NCBI RefSeq assembly: GCF_014145505.1 | Contig: NZ_JACIUZ010000023.1 | Coordinates: 1 to 39,947, forward strand | Source of the DNA: Limosilactobacillus fastidiosus | GTDB lineage: Bacteria > Bacillota > Bacilli > Lactobacillales > Lactobacillaceae | DNA: 39,947 bases | Direction of reading: 5' to 3' | Shown here: positions 25,189-33,503 of the stretch, piece by piece | Position numbering within the stretch: position 1 is the stretch's first letter | Layout of the letters: each line of letters opens with the position of its first letter | Made by a program: the position numbers and the translations under genes | The notes under the pieces: model-generated | The model's input: the letters and a program-made list of their open reading frames with translations, nothing else | Told to the model about the DNA's origin: nothing | Database searches by the model: none

Positions 25189-27156
25189 TTACTTACCTTG
25201 ATTCTTCTTTATAACTTCCATAACGTTATCCGTTGTTGTAACCTTTTGATCTGCTGGGATAAGTTGCTTAAAGTTAAATTCTTCACTGTTTGTAACAGTA
25301 ACGATAACAGTATCATCGAGACCAGCTTTCTTAATAGTGGGGTCCCAGAATTCCATCAACTCATCACCCTTTTCAACATGTTGTCCCTTGTGGAAGTAGG
25401 TTACAAATCCAGTACCGTGTAATTTAACGGTATCAATACCAACGTGAATCAAAAGGGCAACACCGCTATCTGATACTAAACCAACAGCATGACGAGTTGA
25501 GAAGGTTGCACGAACAGTACCACTAAATGGTGCGTAAACCTTACCATCAGATGGCTTGATAGCAAATCCTTGTCCCATACTGCCATCAGCAAAAGCAGGA
25601 TCGCTAACGTTCTTCAGGTCAACAACTGTACCAGCAACAGGGGCAGGAATGTCTGTTACACCAGTCTTAGGTGCGACAGCAGCAGTTTCAGTTGATGGAG
25701 TAGCATCTTCTGAATCGTCACCTTTGTTAAATTGCTTACCCCAAGTTTGTTCAAGCTGGTCAACAATCTTAGCGTGCATCTTTTCATCCAACTTAACCTT
25801 AGTGGCAAAGATGAGGACAGAGATTGCTAACATAATGGCAGGAGCAAGGAACATAACAAGTTTGAATGTTGTTACACCTGATGCAGAAAGAGTAGAGGCA
25901 GTAGCACCAGCAGTCATTCCGGCAGCAATAGCAGTAGGTCCAATAATCCAGTTAGAAACAGCACCAGCAAACTTATCAAGTAATGGACGAACAGAGAGGG
26001 TTAGTGATTCATCACGGTGTCCTAACTTTAATTGACCATATTCAACCGAGTCAGTAATTGTCATCAAAACAACCAAGAAAACAAGTGGTTGTGGAATGAA
26101 GAATAATTCAGCACCGATAAGAACAAGGACTAATGATTGACCAGCGAAAGCAAAGATTAGTAACCCTAATGCCAACATAAAAATTGAACCGTAGAATAAT
26201 TTCTTCCGGGAAATCTTACTAGTAAACATTGGGAACGTCAAAACAGAAATAACACCAACAACGGTATTCAAACCACCAAGGATTGAGAATGCCTTAGCAT
26301 TACCGAGAATATAGGTGAAGTAGTAAAGTTCCATACTGTTAACCAGAGTAATACCGGTTGTGTAGAACAAGTAAGACATCGCAATTGAGAACAATTGGTC
26401 GTTCTTAACGAGGACTTTGAAAACGTCTTTTAGTTTAGTTTGTTCCTTGTTTTCACGAAGTAATGATTGTTGTTCATGAGTACCAACACCAACACCAATA
26501 GCGGTAATTGCAGCGATTGCAGCGATAATAGCAGCAAAGATGAACCAACCACGATCATCACCAGTACCACCATTTTGGTTAGCTGAGAAGAACAGAATCA
26601 TTGGCATGATAACAAAACCAACAATCTGTCCACCGACAGTAGAACCAACACGAGCAAAAGTAGCAATCTTATCACGTTCGTGAGAATTAAATGATAGGGC
26701 TGGAAGCATTGACCAGAAACCAACATCATTAAATGAATAGAAGATGTCCATTACGATGTATAAGATAGCAAAAATAATTAAGTAGAGATAAGGGCTAGAA
26801 AGGTTTAAGCCACCTAGTGGTGTAAATAATGCGGCAAGGATGACAGCAGAAATAATACCCCCACCAACAACCCAAGGCTTAAATTTACCCCAACGAGTAT
26901 GGGTCCGGTCGATCGCGTTCCCGATCATTGGATCAATTAATAATTCGACAATTCGCAGTACCGCAATGATTGAAGTGATCCAGAGGACCATATGATCATC
27001 GAATACTTTGTTACCGGAGTTAAATAAGTGTCCAGTAACATACATAATAAAGTAAGTAGAAAGTAAGGCGTAGAAGGCATCGTGTCCAAATGCACCCATC
27101 GAGTAGGCGAAACGGGCACGGCCAACATGTTCTTGACTCTTTGAACTATTGTTCAT
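25189..27156 (-). CDS. lacS: LacS-type galactoside transporter with C-terminal IIA domain
   Basis: A 655-residue GPH-family carrier. Residues about 1-470 form twelve helices, with the family signature region around NAIDRTHTRWGKFKPW. From about 510 there is a IIA-Glc-like domain (PAPVAGTVVDL... GSMGQGFAIKPSDG... LIHVGIDTVKLHG) whose phosphorylatable His is His571. LacS brings in lactose, often exchanging it for galactose, and its IIA domain is tuned by HPr phosphorylation. GGGGAG lies six bases before the ATG. No beta-galactosidase gene is adjacent. A related raffinose/melibiose carrier is the main alternative. Promoter signals link it to galKTR. Confidence 0.93.
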   Translation of the reverse strand: MNNSSKSQEHVGRARFAYSMGAFGHDAFYALLSTYFIMYVTGHLFNSGNKVFDDHMVLWITSIIAVLRIVELLIDPMIGNAIDRTHTRWGKFKPWVVGGGIISAVILAALFTPLGGLNLSSPYLYLIIFAILYIVMDIFYSFNDVGFWSMLPALSFNSHERDKIATFARVGSTVGGQIVGFVIMPMILFFSANQNGGTGDDRGWFIFAAIIAAIAAITAIGVGVGTHEQQSLLRENKEQTKLKDVFKVLVKNDQLFSIAMSYLFYTTGITLVNSMELYYFTYILGNAKAFSILGGLNTVVGVISVLTFPMFTSKISRKKLFYGSIFMLALGLLIFAFAGQSLVLVLIGAELFFIPQPLVFLVVLMTITDSVEYGQLKLGHRDESLTLSVRPLLDKFAGAVSNWIIGPTAIAAGMTAGATASTLSASGVTTFKLVMFLAPAIMLAISVLIFATKVKLDEKMHAKIVDQLEQTWGKQFNKGDDSEDATPSTETAAVAPKTGVTDIPAPVAGTVVDLKNVSDPAFADGSMGQGFAIKPSDGKVYAPFSGTVRATFSTRHAVGLVSDSGVALLIHVGIDTVKLHGTGFVTYFHKGQHVEKGDELMEFWDPTIKKAGLDDTVIVTVTNSEEFNFKQLIPADQKVTTTDNVMEVIKKNQGK

Positions 27157-27204
27157 TGTTGACTCCCCTTTTCTGCAACAGCTTTAATATAACTTACAGC
27201 CATT

Positions 27205-27258
27205 ATGTTAAGCGCTTTCAAAAAAGATGTCAATATACTTTTAGTAAATTTTTACGAA
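27205..27258 (-). promoter_or_regulatory. lacS promoter with cre in the spacer and a GalR-like operator upstream
   Basis: On the minus strand TTGACA (27233-27228), 17 bases, then TAACAT (27210-27205). The spacer contains TGAAAGCGCTTAAC (27220-27207), a near-cre at 12 of 14. Just upstream, at 27241-27258, TTAGTAAA-TT-TTTACGAA repeats the galK palindrome with one change. This is the strongest sign that lacS and galK answer to the same repressor. Confidence 0.72.
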
Positions 27259-27282
27259 AAGTTTTGATAAATAATTTGCTGA

Positions 27283-27340
27283 TTGAGTAAAAATGTTTAA
27301 TTGGTATAGTGTTAATAGTCAAAGTGAGTAAGCGATTACA
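27283..27340 (+). promoter_or_regulatory. Promoter with overlapping cre for a small plus-strand transcript
   Basis: TTGAGT (27283-27288), a 16-base spacer and TATAGT (27305-27310). A cre-like site (AGTAAGCGATTACA, 27327-27340, 13 of 14) lies directly after the expected start point, a typical CcpA roadblock position. It points away from lacS and towards gnd. Confidence 0.5.
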
Positions 27341-27356
27341 CGATGGAGATAATGAA

Positions 27357-27419
27357 ATGATTGATGCCAGAAATGAGCAAGTAAATATTCATTTATGGTT
27401 GAATAAAAAAGACCTATGA
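27357..27419 (+). CDS. Possible 20-residue small protein between lacS and gnd
   Basis: An ATG with GGAG eight bases before it opens a 20-codon frame (MIDARNEQVN, then IHLWLNKKDL) whose stop lies within the following terminator stem. It is preceded by a promoter and a cre site. It is not similar to anything I recognise and is too short to judge by composition. The transcript may equally be a non-coding RNA of about 130 bases. Confidence 0.3.
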   Translation: MIDARNEQVNIHLWLNKKDL

Positions 27420-27444
27420 TAATTTGATCATAGGTCTTTTTAAA
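27408..27444. terminator. Bidirectional terminator after gnd and after the small transcript
   Basis: GACCTATGAT (27411-27420) and ATCATAGGTC (27427-27436) with A and T runs on the flanks. Confidence 0.88.
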
Positions 27445-27463
27445 CTTAAATTTTATTCTTTAT

Positions 27464-28900
27464 TTATTGTTCTTCGTACCAACTATAGTGGAAGTTACCA
27501 GGACGGTCAGTCCGTTCATAGGTATGAGCACCAAAATAATCTCGTTGTGCTTGAAGAAGATTTGCGGGAAGCACTTCGGCACGGAAGGAGTCATAATAAC
27601 TGATAGCAGCACTTAATGAAGGTACAGGAACTCCAGCTTTAACAGCGAGTGCAACCACATCACGAATAGCTTTTTGATACTTCTTGGCAATATCTTTGAA
27701 GTAATCATCAAACAAAAGGTTCTTTAAGTCAGGGTTCTTAGTAAAGGCATCAGTAATATTTTGCAAGAATTGTGCCCGAATAATGCATCCTGCACGCCAA
27801 ATTTGAGCTAATTCACCGTACTTTAAGTTCCAGTAATAACGTTCTGAATCAATCCGCATTTGTTCGAAACCTTGTGCATAACTCATTACTTTACCGAAGT
27901 AGAGAGCTTGACGAATTTTTTCAACTAATTCCTTCTTGTCATCAATTGAGATTGCTTCAGTATCTATAGGTAATTCCTTACTGGCTTGGACCCGTTCCTT
28001 CTTCATCATTGAGATGTAACGAGCATAAACAGCTTCGGTAATAACAGATTGTGGTGCACCACCGTCGAGGGCAGTTTCAGAACTCCATTTACCGGTTCCT
28101 TTGTTAGCACCACGATCAAGAATCATATCAACGATTGGCTTAGTTTTATCATCACCAAGGTCATCTTTACGAGTAAGAATATCAGCAGTGATATCAACAA
28201 GGTAGCTAGAAAGTTCACCTTTATTCCATTCAGCAAAGGTCTTTGCAATATCATCAACAGGCATCTTTAAGACGTTTCGCATGATATTATAACTTTCATC
28301 GATTAATTCTTCGTCACCGTATTCAATCCCATTATGAACCATTTTAACGTAATGGCCAGCACCATTAGGACCAATGTAAGCAACACATGGTTTACCATCT
28401 TCTTCAGCCTTTGCGGCAATCTTGGTAAGAATTGGTTCAACAAGATCATAGGCTTCTTTTTGGCCACCAGGCATTAATGATGGACCGTAAAGAGCACCTA
28501 ATTCGCCACCTGAAACACCCATGCCGATAAAGTTGATCCCAGATTTATCTAATTTAGCATTCCGCGCCATGGTATCGTGGAAATTAGTATTACCACCGTC
28601 AATTAGAACATCACCTTTATCAAGCAAAGGTAATAATTCATCAATAACAGCGTCAGTTGCTTTACCAGCTTTAACCATCATCAAGATTCGTCGAGGCTTT
28701 TCTAATGAGTCAACAAAGTCCTTAATTGTGTAACTGGGCACCAATTTCTTATTGCCATGATCACGAATCATTTCATCAGTCCGGTTACGGTGACGGTTAT
28801 ATATACCAACTGTAAATCCGTGACTTTCGATGTTTAAGGCAAGATTTTTACCCATAACAGCTAAACCAACAACACCAATTTGTGCTTTTTGATCTGACAT
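27464..28900 (-). CDS. gnd: 6-phosphogluconate dehydrogenase (decarboxylating)
   Basis: Oxidises 6-phosphogluconate to ribulose 5-phosphate and CO2 with NADP+ or NAD+. This is the source of CO2 in heterolactic fermentation of glucose. The 478-residue long form shows the Rossmann start [19 protein letters not shown], the signature [17 protein letters not shown] and [17 protein letters not shown] with the catalytic Lys. The C-terminal [13 protein letters not shown] is also conserved. The ATG is preceded by a usable AAGGAG-type site. A terminator separates it from zwf upstream, so each probably has its own promoter although they work in sequence. Confidence 0.97.
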   Translation of the reverse strand: MSDQKAQIGVVGLAVMGKNLALNIESHGFTVGIYNRHRNRTDEMIRDHGNKKLVPSYTIKDFVDSLEKPRRILMMVKAGKATDAVIDELLPLLDKGDVLIDGGNTNFHDTMARNAKLDKSGINFIGMGVSGGELGALYGPSLMPGGQKEAYDLVEPILTKIAAKAEEDGKPCVAYIGPNGAGHYVKMVHNGIEYGDEELIDESYNIMRNVLKMPVDDIAKTFAEWNKGELSSYLVDITADILTRKDDLGDDKTKPIVDMILDRGANKGTGKWSSETALDGGAPQSVITEAVYARYISMMKKERVQASKELPIDTEAISIDDKKELVEKIRQALYFGKVMSYAQGFEQMRIDSERYYWNLKYGELAQIWRAGCIIRAQFLQNITDAFTKNPDLKNLLFDDYFKDIAKKYQKAIRDVVALAVKAGVPVPSLSAAISYYDSFRAEVLPANLLQAQRDYFGAHTYERTDRPGNFHYSWYEEQ

Positions 28901-28978
28901 ATTCTTACGCTCCTTAGCTAAATTGTGTTAAAATTCACAAAACCATTATACAGCACTCACTACATAAAATACAAATAA

Positions 28979-29016
28979 AAAGAGCCAAAAGCAATTAAAA
29001 ATGCTTACGGCTCTTT
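28979..29016 (-). terminator. Terminator after zwf
   Basis: AAAGAGCC...AAGCA pairs with TGCTT...GGCTCTTT, with a T-rich run on the minus strand. Confidence 0.75.
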
Positions 29017-29032
29017 AATAAATTGAATTTAA

Positions 29033-30511
29033 TTACTTGTTAAGATCGTAAACCCACTTGCGACCGTCGCGAGCTAACAATTCATTAGCTGCGGCAGGAC
29101 CCATTGATCCCGGAGTATAGTTAGGGAATTGTGGCTTTTCAATGTCCCAAAGGTTTCGGATAACATCAACGAACTTCCACGCATAAGCAATTTCAGCCCA
29201 TGAAGCAAAGTTAGTGTGGTTACCCTCAAGAGCATCGTGGAAAAGACGTTCGTATGGTTCTGGAGATTCCTTCTTAGCAGTGTCGCTTTGAACAAAGTTA
29301 AGGTCAACTGGTTCAGTAGTGAATCCTTGCCCAACGTGCTTAGCATTAAGACGAAGGCCAAAACCAGAGTTAGGTTCAACGTAGATAGTCAAAACATTAG
29401 ATTTCAATGCTTGCTTATCAGCGGTGTCTGGGTTGGCAAAGATATCAATCAATGGCTTTTTGAAGACAACATCAATTCGTGTGAACTTGTCTGCTAACTT
29501 CTTACCAGTCCGAACATAGAATGGAACGCCTGACCAACGATAGTTATCGAACATTAACTTGGCGGCAACAAATGTTTCAGTACCTGATTCTGGATCAACA
29601 CCGTCTTCATGACGATAATCAGGTTGATCATTAACAGCACCGTATTGACCACGAACAAAGTTAGCCGCAGCTTCTGATGGGGTATAGACATGTAAGCTAC
29701 GCAAAGCCTTAATCTTTTCAACACGAACATCATCATCAGTGAAGGCAACTGGTTCTTCCATTGCTAATTGGGCAACCACTTGCATAATGTGATTTTGAAC
29801 CATATCGCGTAATGCACCAGAGTGGTCGTAGTAACCAGCACGTTCTTCAACACCAAGCTTTTCACTCAAGGTTACTTGGATGTTGTCAATGTAACGGTTA
29901 TTCCAAAGTGCTTCAATGATTGGGTTACCAAAACGTAAGGCCTGGATGTTTTGAACCATTTCTTTACCAAGGTAGTGGTCAATCCGGAAGATTTGGTTTT
30001 CTTCGAATGTTTGTGATAATTCATCGTTTAACTTCTTAGCTGAGTCGAAGTCACGACCGAATGGCTTTTCAATAACAAGACGATTGTAACCATTATCAGT
30101 TAGTAGTCCTTGCTTCTTGATATTGATAGCAATAGTACCAAAGAATTGTGGAGCCATTGACATATAGAACAACCGGTTACCTTCAGTACCAAATTGCTTA
30201 TCAAGTTCTGTCAAACGATCCTTCAACTTAACATAGTGTTCTGGCTTGGTAACATCGTGAGCACAGTAGAAGAAGTGCTTAGAGAATGCTTCTGCTTCGC
30301 CGTCCTTTGCAGGGATATCCTTAATGGAATTTAAAACCATTTCTTGGAATTCTTCGTCGCTCATTTCGTGACGTGAAGTACCAAGTAATGCAAAGTGATC
30401 AGCCAAGTAACCCCTTTGATAGAGCTTGAATAGGGAAGTGTAAAGCTTCCGCTTAGCTAAGTCACCAGTTGCACCAAACAATGTAATTAATGCCTTATTT
30501 TCTGTAGCCAA
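29033..30511 (-). CDS. zwf: Glucose-6-phosphate 1-dehydrogenase
   Basis: Oxidises glucose 6-phosphate to 6-phosphogluconolactone, the entry to the phosphoketolase route. Motifs: LITLFGATGDLAKRKLY (coenzyme site), RIDHYLGKEMVQN (substrate site with catalytic His/Lys) and FYVRTGKKL. The open frame runs 42 codons further upstream, but that part is unlike the family. A TTG at 30511, with AGAAGGAG eight bases before it, gives a 492-residue protein starting ATENKALITL, which fits the family well, so TTG is chosen. A 16-base perfect palindrome overlaps the ribosome site. Confidence 0.95.
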   Translation of the reverse strand: MATENKALITLFGATGDLAKRKLYTSLFKLYQRGYLADHFALLGTSRHEMSDEEFQEMVLNSIKDIPAKDGEAEAFSKHFFYCAHDVTKPEHYVKLKDRLTELDKQFGTEGNRLFYMSMAPQFFGTIAINIKKQGLLTDNGYNRLVIEKPFGRDFDSAKKLNDELSQTFEENQIFRIDHYLGKEMVQNIQALRFGNPIIEALWNNRYIDNIQVTLSEKLGVEERAGYYDHSGALRDMVQNHIMQVVAQLAMEEPVAFTDDDVRVEKIKALRSLHVYTPSEAAANFVRGQYGAVNDQPDYRHEDGVDPESGTETFVAAKLMFDNYRWSGVPFYVRTGKKLADKFTRIDVVFKKPLIDIFANPDTADKQALKSNVLTIYVEPNSGFGLRLNAKHVGQGFTTEPVDLNFVQSDTAKKESPEPYERLFHDALEGNHTNFASWAEIAYAWKFVDVIRNLWDIEKPQFPNYTPGSMGPAAANELLARDGRKWVYDLNK

Positions 30512-30523
30512 AATGTTCACTCC

Positions 30524-30539
30524 TTCTGAATATTCAGAA
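30524..30539. promoter_or_regulatory. Perfect 16-bp palindrome overlapping the zwf ribosome site
   Basis: TTCTGAATATTCAGAA, sharing its last AGAA with the AGAAGGAG Shine-Dalgarno on the minus strand. It could be an operator or form a small hairpin that limits translation from the TTG start. Confidence 0.4.
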
Positions 30540-30610
30540 AATCTTCTAACGATACAATTATATACTTTCAATAGCAATTCTGCATCAAAAATGGTAAACG
30601 TTTTCTTTGT

Positions 30611-30814
30611 GAAATACGTACTAATGCAATGGATCAACTGATTTATCGTACGTATAAAGAGAACAATAACCCTAAAATGATGATTGGTCTAGAACAAAAG
30701 TTTTTGGATTTTTTATGCAGAATTAGCCAATATTTTGAGTGAAAACCCGGAAAAAATTCGTTCTATACAGTAGATGGAGAATTTAATGCCTTATTTTGAG
30801 ACACCTGTTTGACG
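30611..30814 (+). pseudogene. Remnant of an unidentified gene (frameshift plus stop)
   Basis: The 356 bases between zwf and the VOC gene contain a decayed plus-strand frame. From about 30611 it reads EIRTNAMDQLIYRTYKENNN onward to FLDF. If one T is removed from the T run near 30711-30716 it continues AELANILSENPEKIRSIQ, meets TAG, and resumes MENLMPYFETPV before a final TGA. The amino-acid make-up is natural (helical, amphipathic) and looks like the C-terminal part of a small protein. I cannot name the family. Confidence 0.4.
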
Positions 30815-30867
30815 AGACTCAAAATGAACCATATAATCAAAAAGGAAGATTTTAACGGAGGAAAAAC

Positions 30868-31302
30868 ATGACTGCACAGATATACCCGTATTTAACATTT
30901 GAAAATGCAAAGGAAGCAATGGACTACTATGTTCAAAACTTTGATGCAGAGATTGTTTATCATCAGCCATTGAGTGAAGAACAAGCGGAAAATTTAGGCT
31001 TGAGTACAGATTCTTTAAGTTCAACAACGCTTCGTGCTGAATTTACAATAGCTGGTCAAAAAATAATTTGTGCAGATGCCACAATGACTAACCCCCAATC
31101 CTCAGCAATGATTTCATTAATGATAGATTTTGGTGAGGATGAGGCAGCAGCAAAACAGTTATTTAATAAGCTTGCTAGTTCAGATGAGCAACGGGTTACG
31201 ATTCCGTTTGGTAATCAAACAACGAATAATCAACTTGGACAGGTGGTTGATAGGTATGGAGTCACTTGGTTGATTTGCAGTGGTAGGTTAATAGGAGACT
31301 AA
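30868..31302 (+). CDS. VOC-superfamily protein (PhnB/glyoxalase-like)
   Basis: A 144-residue protein of the vicinal oxygen chelate fold, PhnB-like subgroup. It opens with YPYLTFENAKEAMDYYVQNF, the first beta-alpha-beta unit, and ends with VDRYGVTWLICSG, the typical last strand. PhnB-like members often lack the full metal site, and here the histidine content is low. The function is therefore unknown; a role in dealing with a small electrophile or antibiotic is possible but unproven. GGAGG precedes the ATG. It stands alone and ends at a perfect bidirectional terminator shared with nrdI. Confidence 0.88.
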   Translation: MTAQIYPYLTFENAKEAMDYYVQNFDAEIVYHQPLSEEQAENLGLSTDSLSSTTLRAEFTIAGQKIICADATMTNPQSSAMISLMIDFGEDEAAAKQLFNKLASSDEQRVTIPFGNQTTNNQLGQVVDRYGVTWLICSGRLIGD

Positions 31303-31305
31303 AAC

Positions 31306-31335
31306 AAAAAGGGCTGGAAATTTCCAGCCCTTTTT
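31306..31335. terminator. Bidirectional terminator between the VOC gene and nrdI
   Basis: A perfect 15-bp inverted repeat, AAAAAGGGCTGGAAA and its complement, without a loop base. Confidence 0.92.
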
Positions 31336-31337
31336 GT

Positions 31338-31799
31338 CTATTGTTTATTCCAGCGTTTAGTAAGACGATTATAAATTACTTCAATATCTTGGGAAGTACC
31401 CCGGAGTTCGTAATCAGCAAGGAATGGTGCATTGAATTTCTTAGCATACTTACGTGCGGTTAAGCAGTATTGCTCATTGAAGTTTCGGTTGCCACTGCCA
31501 ACTACTCCGAGACAATTTTTAGGATTATTATCATAAGCGATGTAGTCACCAAGAGAATTAGTCATAATTTCTGTAAAACCAGAGGTAATACCATTACCAC
31601 CATCTAAGTAGGTTGGAACAAAAACAAAAAAAGGTTCCTGTTCATTAGTTGGTTCAGTCTGATCAGTAATTTCCTTAAGGTTTAAAAGTGGACTGTTGGG
31701 ATCAAAACTATGCTGTTGTTTAGCGTATGTTTCCATACGTTTAAGAAATGAACGCGTATTTCCCTCAATTGAAATATAAATGATGTTCATTGCTGTCAT
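31338..31799 (-). CDS. nrdI: NrdI flavodoxin-like protein
   Basis: A 153-residue FMN protein that supplies the oxidant needed to build the Mn(III)2-tyrosyl radical of class Ib ribonucleotide reductase (NrdF). Typical features are the FMN phosphate loop ISIEGNTRSFLKR, FVPTYLDGGNG, and GVVGSGNRNFNEQYC near residue 100-115. The ATG follows GAGGAG at five bases. It is isolated: nrdE, nrdF and nrdH are not beside it, as is common in lactobacilli and streptococci, where a second NrdI-like copy also occurs. A Stage II-type NrdI paralogue is possible. Confidence 0.93.
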   Translation of the reverse strand: MTAMNIIYISIEGNTRSFLKRMETYAKQQHSFDPNSPLLNLKEITDQTEPTNEQEPFFVFVPTYLDGGNGITSGFTEIMTNSLGDYIAYDNNPKNCLGVVGSGNRNFNEQYCLTARKYAKKFNAPFLADYELRGTSQDIEVIYNRLTKRWNKQ

Positions 31800-31871
31800 T
31801 TTAGCTCCTCTTTCTATATATATAACGTAATTAATTCTTAGTCTATTTTAGTTGAATAGGGTGAAAAATAG

Positions 31872-31907
31872 TAGTAACATAAACCATTCTATCACATGGT
31901 GTTACTA
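31872..31907. promoter_or_regulatory. 8-bp perfect inverted repeat between nrdI and the pseudo-ATPase operon
   Basis: TAGTAACA (31872-31879) and TGTTACTA (31900-31907) lie 20 bases apart in the divergent intergenic region. This is a possible operator for either gene; no T run follows, so it is not a terminator. Confidence 0.35.
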
Positions 31908-32079
31908 ATTTTGTATTTATTTGATATAAAAGTAAATGAGGTCAATGAACAGTTGTCTTTGGATAAAGTACGTCAAGTAAAAAACACGAAAATTATTTTA
32001 AGAGAGTAATGATCCAGTCCATTTAGGTAATTACATGATAAAATTAACTTATAACGTTTCTTATTTGGGAGGACTAATT

Positions 32080-32946
32080 TTGAGTAGTATTGTCTTAGAT
32101 CAACTAACATTTGACGCTAAGTCTGGTGATCGCTTAAAAAATGTTTCATTGGAGTTAACTTCACCACAAGTAGTGGCTTTTTGTAGTAATGATGATAGCA
32201 CGCTAGTAGCATTAAAACAGCTTCTAAATGCTCAAGGAAATATTGAAGAAGGTACGGTAACAGTTAATGGTGAACCGTTAGGAAAGATTAATCATCGTCG
32301 TGGTAATCCAATGGTTGCTCATTTTGATGATGTTGAATTGAAAGGAAAAACGGTTTTGAAGGCTGTTAAAAATCACCTTAAACACCGTAAAAATGTTTTA
32401 ACAGTTGAACAAACTAACCAAATGTTAGAGTCACTAGGAATAGTCCCTGGAACGCGAGTCGCAGAATTGACTCCCGATGAACAGCAAAAACTGCGAATTA
32501 TCCTCTTGCTTTCACTATGTCGCCCGATTGTCCTTCTTGATAATGCCCTTGATGATCTTGATGAGAATAGTCGATTAACAATAGGAAAATTGGTCACGGA
32601 CTACACTAAAAAGACCGATTCGTTAGTTGTTTTTACAAGTCAAGATGTTTCTACTTTAATGCGATTTTCAAAGACGATCTACTACTTTGAGGGGAGTCAC
32701 CTTACCTCTGCTCGCAATGTTGAGATGGTTGATAGCGTCGATTGTGTAGTAACGGTTATTGGAACTGACTTTCCGGTGGAAAATGCAGTTAAATTAGGTG
32801 CTCATATGTTAGAGGAAGCGCCTAAAGAAACTCGTTTTCTTTTTACTGGTAATATTCAGGTTCTTCTCCCTTTGTTAGAGCAAAGTACAATCACTGACGT
32901 CCGGATTGAAGATGCGACGGTAGAGGATGAATTAATGACTTGGTAA
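32080..32946 (+). CDS. Degenerate ABC-type ATPase-like protein (apparent pseudo-ATPase)
   Basis: A 288-residue soluble protein whose layout is that of an ABC ATPase but with all ATP motifs lost. The Walker A position reads AFCSNDDSTLVALK (no GxxGxGK). The signature region is ELTPDEQQKLR in place of LSGGQ, Walker B is PIVLLDNALDDLD (Asn where the catalytic Glu should be), and the H-loop is VVFTSQDV (Gln for His). About 70 extra residues follow the ATPase-like part. The frame begins at 32035, but GGAGG stands seven bases before TTG at 32080, so TTG is preferred. No permease is adjacent. It is the first gene of a three-gene operon. A regulatory or scaffolding role is inferred. Confidence 0.78.
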   Translation: MSSIVLDQLTFDAKSGDRLKNVSLELTSPQVVAFCSNDDSTLVALKQLLNAQGNIEEGTVTVNGEPLGKINHRRGNPMVAHFDDVELKGKTVLKAVKNHLKHRKNVLTVEQTNQMLESLGIVPGTRVAELTPDEQQKLRIILLLSLCRPIVLLDNALDDLDENSRLTIGKLVTDYTKKTDSLVVFTSQDVSTLMRFSKTIYYFEGSHLTSARNVEMVDSVDCVVTVIGTDFPVENAVKLGAHMLEEAPKETRFLFTGNIQVLLPLLEQSTITDVRIEDATVEDELMTW

Positions 32947-32963
32947 CTCAAGGGGGGATATTT

Positions 32964-33503
32964 GTGGGTCGAGTAGTATTAATTGATAATCGGGATGATA
33001 ATCTTGCGTCTAAAGTTATCAAAAAAATTCCAGATGCAATTGTATTAACTAACTTCAAGGTCCAACTTCGATCAGGAGATATTTTGTGCTGGTTACCAAA
33101 ACCAAATGATTACGTAGATGATGAGGCTCAAGAATTAGCCGGTTTGATAGACAAGAGTACTTTTTTACCGGCTAAGATCGTAATGTTAAGTATTCCAGGA
33201 ACGGCAGATGATGCTTCACTAGAGCAGGTTGAGAGGTGGTATGGTAAAAGTGCCCGAGCGCTGATAATGATGCATCAGTATGCGGTTAAAATGATTGATG
33301 AATTTGAAATACCATATACAATTGTCCGTGTACCGCCACTTATTTCTACTAGCACGGAAATCAGAATCACTGCTGAAGGAGAAGCAATGAGTGGTGATAA
33401 AGTCGGGATTAATCAAGTGGTATTGCTATTACAAACGGTCCTTAAAACTAATCGTTATCTTAATCAGTCAATTGGGATTATTAATAGTAAAGGAGGTCAA
33501 TAA
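32964..33503 (+). CDS. Atypical Rossmann/SDR-like protein without the glycine-rich loop
   Basis: A 179-residue protein. The C-terminal half resembles atypical short-chain dehydrogenases (NAD(P)-binding, NmrA/BVR-B-like): IPYTIVRVPPL followed by ITAEGEAMSGDKVGINQVV. The N-terminal strand (RVVLIDNRDDNLASKVIKK) lacks the GxxGxxG dinucleotide loop, so coenzyme binding is doubtful. The start is taken as GTG at 32964 because AAGGGGGGA lies just before it; an ATG at 32940 overlaps the previous gene. It starts 17 bases after the pseudo-ATPase and its stop overlaps the next start (TAATG), which indicates tight coupling. Confidence 0.68.
   Translation: MGRVVLIDNRDDNLASKVIKKIPDAIVLTNFKVQLRSGDILCWLPKPNDYVDDEAQELAGLIDKSTFLPAKIVMLSIPGTADDASLEQVERWYGKSARALIMMHQYAVKMIDEFEIPYTIVRVPPLISTSTEIRITAEGEAMSGDKVGINQVVLLLQTVLKTNRYLNQSIGIINSKGGQ

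Noticed and set aside
25556-26035. A 159-residue open frame antisense to lacS
   Set aside because: It lies entirely within lacS on the other strand, has the biased composition of a shadow frame and no ribosome site.
30512-30637. A 42-residue N-terminal extension of Zwf from the upstream frame
   Set aside because: The extra sequence is unlike the family, and a strong AGAAGGAG stands before the TTG at 30511, which gives the normal protein length.
32035-32079. An earlier ATG for the pseudo-ATPase gene
   Set aside because: There is no ribosome site before it, whereas GGAGG lies seven bases before the TTG at 32080 and would otherwise be buried inside the coding region.
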